The notes under the pieces were generated by a model. The model saw only the letters and a list, made by a program, of their open reading frames with translations, did not search any database and was not told the origin of the DNA. DNA of 64,000 nucleotides, taken from Cephalopachus bancanus (lineage: Eukaryota; Chordata; Mammalia; Primates; Tarsiidae). Of the stretch, positions 58,976-64,000 are shown piece after piece (the stretch's first letter is position 1; each line of letters opens with the position of its first letter). Both the position numbers and the translations under genes were made by a program. The stretch spans positions 372,001 to 436,000 of the forward strand of contig JAPVLO010000074.1 in NCBI GenBank assembly GCA_027257055.1. The letters are read 5' to 3'.

Positions 58976-59268
58976 TTTATTTATTTTTTTTTTTGAGTTG
59001 GAGTCTCACTCTGTCGCCCAGACGGGAGTGCAGTGGCCGCTCCCGGCCACCGCAGCCTCGACCTGCTGGGCTCCGGCGATCCTTCTCCTCAGCTTTCCGA
59101 GTAGCCAGAATTACAGGTGCGCGCTACCACGCCCGGCTAATTTTTTGATTTATTGTAGAGATGAGGTCTCGCCTGCCCAGGCGGGTCTCGAACCCGCGGG
59201 CTCAGGCAATCCACTCACCTCAGCCTCCCAAAGGCGCGGGATTACAGGCTGAGCCACCGAGCCCGGCT
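58976..59268 (-). mobile_element. Alu SINE, full length, young
   Basis: T tail, 'gagttggagtctcactctgtcgccc', to 'gctgagccaccgagcccggc', with few differences from the local common Alu sequence. Perfect 15-base target duplication (cagctaggcatattt) at 58961-58975 and 59269-59283. Confidence 0.97.
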
Positions 59269-59283
59269 CAGCTAGGCATATTT

Positions 59284-59983
59284 ATCTTCCCAGTGATAAT
59301 AGGATTTCCCCTATGGATAAATTATATAAATAAAATATTTCAGCCAAAAGAAAAAGTCATAGAGAAAACATTCCATTATAAAATAATAACTATTATGCTA
59401 TGAGATAATTAAAGGGTGATTTAAAGTCCACACACTCTTCATTCAATCCAAAGAGTAGACAAAATCCAAAAATTCAATATCTCAGAGCTAAATTCTAGAA
59501 TTTACTTGGAAAGTTAATGATCATCAATCACTGAAGAAAAGCTTTGAATATAAGACAGAGTGAAGAGGAGAAACCCACAAATCAAGAAAATAATGGAGAC
59601 TTATACATCAGGCAGAAGCAAACCTCCCAATAAAATTTTGCTTAGAGAAATAAAAGAAAACATTGTAATGTGAAATAAAAGCAAGATGCTAAAAAATAAG
59701 AATAAAAGAAGTTATTTTAAATGAAAAATATAATAACCTTTTAATTAGGGGCATTTAGTTTCTAAGGATAAAATTCAATAATTGGAATTACTCTCATTTT
59801 AAAACAATTTAAAACTTAACAGAATACATGAAATAATATTTTTTGGAAATCAGGCATCAAACATTGTAGGATATGGATATTTATGGAGCAGAAACAAATA
59901 AAGTGAGTATTGCAACTGTCCCAAATCGAACACTTGAAAAGAGTATCAAAGATGAAATTAAGGGAAGAAACCCAAGCATCATT
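59284..59983. other. Unassigned DNA
   Basis: 700 bases between two young Alus. No gene or repeat recognised. Confidence 0.5.
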
Positions 59984-59996
59984 GGTGGTCTCTTTA

Positions 59997-60288
59997 TTTG
60001 TTTTTGGGGTTTTTTTGAGTTGGAGTCTCACTCTGTCGCCCAGACTGGAGGGCAGTGGCCGCTCCCGGCCACCGCAGCCTCGACCTGCTGGGCTCCGGCG
60101 ATCCTTCCGCCTCAGCCTTCCGAGTAGCCGGAATTACAGGCGCGCGCTACCACGCCCCGCTGATTTTTTTATTATTATTATTTATTGTAGAGATGAGGTC
60201 TCTCTGCCCAGGTGGGTCTCGAACCCACGGGCTCAGGCAATCCATTCACCTCAGCCTCCCAAAGGCGCGGGATTACAGGCTGAGCCAC
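59997..60288 (-). mobile_element. Alu SINE, nearly full length, young
   Basis: Short irregular tail, 'gagttggagtctcactctgtcgccc', a central (TTA)n linker (about 60164-60184), to 'ggctgagccac', about ten bases short of the usual 5' end. Perfect 13-base target duplication (ggtggtctcttta) at 59984-59996 and 60289-60301. Among the least diverged copies here. Confidence 0.96.
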
Positions 60289-60301
60289 GGTGGTCTCTTT
60301 A

Positions 60302-60689
60302 AAGGGAGAACACAAAGTTAGAATCTGAGAAAGCTAGGCAGCTAGACTGCAAAGGGCAGAGTACCAGAGGAGACAGCGCCCAGAGAGCGCTTTGTAAATC
60401 TGGACAGAGTCCTCCTCAGGTCTTGATTTGTGTATTGACCAGAGCATGCATATGAGGAAAATAACCAGGTTGACAAAAGAGCCACTCTGGAAGAAGTACA
60501 AAAGGAAATTGCTGGAGATCATGTCATGCTTATTTTTGTCACCAGCCAAAACAGAAAGCTTTGTAATTCAAAGGCATGAGGTAGAGTTCTTAAAGGTATA
60601 TTGCCTCAGGAGTGTGACAAAAATAGTCCTAGTATATGGACTGTTCTGGCTGTGCTTAGCATCATGTACAAAATTTAACCTATAAGAAT
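60302..60689. other. Unassigned DNA
   Basis: No recognised feature. A plus-strand frame at 60428-60685 (85 codons) shows no known motif. Confidence 0.5.
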
Positions 60690-61790
60690 GATAAACTTCA
60701 ATGTAAAACATTAATCTACAAATCCTCAACAAGGAAATACAGTTTCGCTTTAGGCCAAGATTTTTTAGATTCTGCAAAGAAAGCATAATCCACAAAATAA
60801 TAAATCAAGAAATTTAAATTTTCTTATCTTCAAAAAACACTGTTAAGAGAATGAAAATACAAACCACACACTGGAGAAAGTATTTGCAAGTTTTATATCT
60901 AATAAAGGATTTGAATCTAAAAATATATAAAGAACCCTCAAAATTCAGCCACAAAAATGAAATACCCAATTTATAAATCAGTATAAATGGCTCCACCAAA
61001 ATATATGTGGATAGCAAGTAAGGATATATATATCTAATATCATTAGTTACTGAAGATATACCAATTAAAACCACAATGAGGTATCACTATACATCTTCAG
61101 GTATGCTAAAATTAAAAAGACTGCCTAACCACATCAAAAGATGCAAAAAATGTGGATGACTGGGACTCTTCCACATAGCTGGCAGAAATGAAAATTGGTA
61201 CACCAGGTTTGAAATCATTTTTCAGTTTCTTAAAAGAGAAAGGTCATGTACCACATGATCCAGCAATTCCACTCCTTGATATATATCCAAGAAAACAGAA
61301 ACATATGTCCATACAAAGACGTGCAGAATAATAGCAGGTTTATTTGTTGTAGCACAATGGTGAAGCCAACCTGAAATTCTACCAACCAATGAAAAAAATC
61401 TGGCACATTTATTCAATGTAATACTACATAGATTTTTCAAAATTAACTGATTAGACAAGCAACAATATGGATGAATCTCAAAGTAATTTATGCTAAGTGA
61501 AAAAAGCCAGGCAAAAAGCATATAGTCTATGATTTCAAATCTACAAAATTCTAGACATATAATCTATAGCTACAGAAAGCGCACCAATGGTTACTTGTAG
61601 TTGGATCATATACATCAAGGAATAATTAGAAAGTGTCATTAGACAATTTTTGGCATTGACGAGTAAGTTTATTATCTTAATCGTGATAATAGTTTATCAT
61701 GTATATACATATGTAAAATTTACAAAATTGTACACTAAATATTTGTATTTTGTTATATACAAGTTATTCTTCAATAACCAGATTAAAACA
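60690..61790 (+). mobile_element. Old L1 3' end (ORF2 C-terminus and 3' UTR)
   Basis: 'gcaaagaaagcataatccacaaaataa', 'cacactggagaaagtatttgcaa', 'ataaaggatttgaatct', 'aatgaggtatcactatacatc', 'catgtaccacatgatccagcaattccactcc', 'gaataatagcaggtttatttgttgtagc' and 'gatgaatctcaaagtaatttatgctaagtgaaaaaagcc' follow L1 ORF2 and 3' UTR in order. An old L1M-type copy unrelated to copies 1-3 in subfamily. Start is approximate. Confidence 0.8.
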
Positions 61791-63800
61791 TAAATGAAGT
61801 AAGCATATCAAATAATGGCTTGTCAATTTACTAAAATAAAACTTTTATACATTTTATAAAAAGTAACAGCATGCATAGCAGGTGACCTGATGCAATTTGG
61901 TTGCTATCTTTTATTCAAATCTCACAGTGACTTCTATTGCATACCCCATTGAGAGAGTACCGATTTGCTCTTTCTAAAGTAGTGGGGAAGGGACTAACTG
62001 TAACTTGTACAAAGAGGATAACTGATGCTTGTGTCCCAGTGGAGAGAAGATTTTTTCCATTATGAGTGGTGGCTCTCTTTTCCCCCTCTCTTCTATTTCT
62101 ATTTTACCCCACTAGGCAAACCATAACTCCAGGCAAAAGTAAGGAGAAGGAAGACCAATTTAAGCAGCAGTCAACAGAATTGCTCAATCACCAAGGAGAT
62201 TCATGAGGACAAGGATCATAAACACTCACGTAGTTCATTCCCAGATCCCCTCTTGGACAGAAATGTCAATGAATGAGAGGAAACAAATGAGTAGCCACAG
62301 GATTTCTTAACTACACTGAAATCAATAAGCATCACTGGGGAAAATAACAGATAAAATACTCTTTAAAAACCCTCGGAAACATAACTTACAGTTCATCCCT
62401 TCTTTACAATGAACAATTTTTCCTACTGATTTGAACTTTAGGGGAACTAATTACCCAATTTCCTTCAACAATATTCATCCATGTTTGCCCAGTTGGACCA
62501 CAGTTGACTCTGCTTTTAATTGTGTGCTTTTTCTTTATTCGAATATTTTTACATTACTGTGTTGCCTTTTGACAGATAAATTGGAAGGATTTCATGTGTA
62601 ATTTCTGGTTTCATTGAAGTGATAAGATCTTCATGGTTAACAATCTACTGTGTTTTAGTTTGTCTCAGTCTTTTTAATGAACAAAATGCAATATTGTTCA
62701 GTTTCTCTTATTTTAGACAGACTATGAAAAATAAGAGCAAACAAATGCCATTGGTTCTTTTCTGCTCTTCATTTTACAACTGTCGTCTTTCATATCGTAA
62801 TTGTAGAAAGTCATTAAAGAGTATGCTTGAAATGCATTCTATTGTTAAACTTCACCAAAAATAAATGCTACTACCTTGGTGAAAGGCAATCAGAGATTAT
62901 TTAAGAAAGAGATATTTTAGCAAATAAGGTGAAACAATATTTTCCTTTCTAAGGCTGTGCTCTTATGTAGAGCCTTATGTCATACTCATTTTGAGGGTTT
63001 TCACTATAGCATTATTAGTTATGGCAGGGTTTTTCCTTCTATACCATTAGAAGTAGATTTAAACCTGCTGAAGGCAGACACACACACACACATATACACA
63101 CGCACACAGTCACAGATGTGCACACAAACAAGATATATAAATCTATCCACAGAAAAGAAAAAAAATTGTTAGAAAAAAGAAACTCTAAAGTTCTAAAATT
63201 TTATAAAACTAAAATCATACTATTAATAAATATTACAAGCAGAATTATTCCATATTTTATATATATTCTTTTAAATGCAAGCCATCTGGCTAAATGCAGA
63301 TCTGAGTTGGTGCTGAAAGAATAGATTTGCAGACCCGTTCTTAAGAACTCTGTAAGATGCACAGTTTCTAAGAACATGAAAACCCAGCAGCCATGGACTG
63401 TGTATCTACATATTTCTAGCTGACAGCCACCATCCATGCATGCTGGTAGGAATCCATATTTATCACATATTCTTTACCAATTTATGATTCATAAATCACT
63501 TGAGATATCAAGCATAAAAAACACATAGCACAAATTCATGTTTTGTTTTGTTTTTCCATGCTGCACACTCCCCTCCCAGGTGCTGTTGGTTCTGCTCCTG
63601 GAACATTATCTGTGTTTTATGAAATCTTAAGAAACCAACATTCGGATCCTTTAAAGTTTAGCTGTGTCATGTTGAGGCTAACACATTCTTAGCGATGTTA
63701 TTCCTGATTTCTTATCGTGAGCTGATGGTGGGTAGTTGTGGTGAAAGAAAACATACAAGAGGCAGGAGAGCAACAGCAAGGAGAGGAAAAAAAAATTGAT
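61791..63800. other. Unique-looking DNA with a CA microsatellite
   Basis: About 2 kb without recognised genes. 63079-63112 is a (CA)n-rich tract ('cacacacacacacatatac'). Open frames here (up to 81 codons) show no known motif. Confidence 0.55.
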
Positions 63801-63990
63801 GGAAAAATAAATAGTATTTATTGAATAACTGTGAAGTAATTGAAGTAGTTTGTCACCCTTATTTATCTTATTTAACCCACACAGCCCTCTCTATGTAAGA
63901 TGATGTATGACAACAAATCTTAAGAATTAAAGAGAAAGAAGTTCAATTAAGTCAGATATTTGAACCAAAGTCACACAAACAGTGAACGGC
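63801..63990 (+). mobile_element. MIR SINE fragment (probable)
   Basis: 'cacccttatttatcttatttaacccacacagccctctctatgtaagatgatg', then 'gaccaaagtcacac'-like 'gaaccaaagtcacacaaacag' parallel the MIR core. Diverged; reaches close to the window end. Confidence 0.55.
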
Positions 63991-64000
63991 AAAACAAAGA

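Overview
The window is a gene-poor, AT-rich stretch of a mammalian, almost certainly primate, nuclear genome. The main evidence is at least 13 dimeric 7SL-derived Alu SINEs, several close to one another in sequence and carrying intact target-site duplications. Other evidence is full-length and truncated L1 LINEs, and old mammalian repeats (MIR, L2, MLT1/MaLR LTRs, MER5-like, old L1M/HAL1-like remnants). The Alus differ from human families: the left arm begins GGGCTCGGTGGCTCAGCC and has a tRNA-perfect B box. No galago/lemur-type tRNA SINE was seen. A non-anthropoid primate is therefore indicated, and a tarsier is my best but unproven guess. I recognise no protein-coding exon, tRNA, rRNA or CRISPR array. 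The longer open frames are remnants of L1 ORF1/ORF2, antisense Alu translations, or chance frames in T-rich DNA.

Layout. 1-2400: an antisense MLT1 LTR and an old Alu. 2409-9161: a full-length minus-strand L1 (copy 1) with target duplications and an Alu inside ORF1. 9162-15054: mostly unique DNA with MIR pieces, an old antisense LINE broken by an Alu, and an MLT1 LTR. 15055-17090: an old L1 with a twin-priming inversion and an Alu inside it. 17100-26240: Alus, L1 3' ends, L2 and unassigned DNA. 26242-30320: largely unique DNA, with a possible antisense retrocopy of an mRNA 3' end near 28331-28920. 30320-32682: an ancient repeat with a TG microsatellite, an Alu, and an ERV1-type solo LTR inside an older repeat. 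34873-35755: a truncated L1 split by an Alu. 36183-37045: a long inverted duplication within L2-like DNA, one arm carrying an Alu. 38720-39310: L2. 39890-46243: full-length plus-strand L1 (copy 2). 48612-56440: a third full-length L1 (copy 3), older, with a different 5' region, an Alu and an antisense L1 fragment inside. 57470-61790: old L1 3' ends, an MLT1 LTR and two young Alus. 61790-64000: unique DNA ending in a MIR.

The sequences do not form a pathway. The biology is that of successive retrotransposition: L1 supplied the reverse transcriptase, and Alus used it, often landing in older LINE sequence. All three full-length L1s are dead by sequence, each with a different lesion in the reverse-transcriptase FADD motif. 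The most interesting local structures are the 36.5-37.0 kb inverted duplication, a fold-back insertion at 57.55 kb, a 26-base direct repeat around a composite repeat at 31.9-32.7 kb, and a diverged repeat pair around L1 copy 3. I found no clear new biological system. All repeat family names come from recall of consensus sequences, not from a search.
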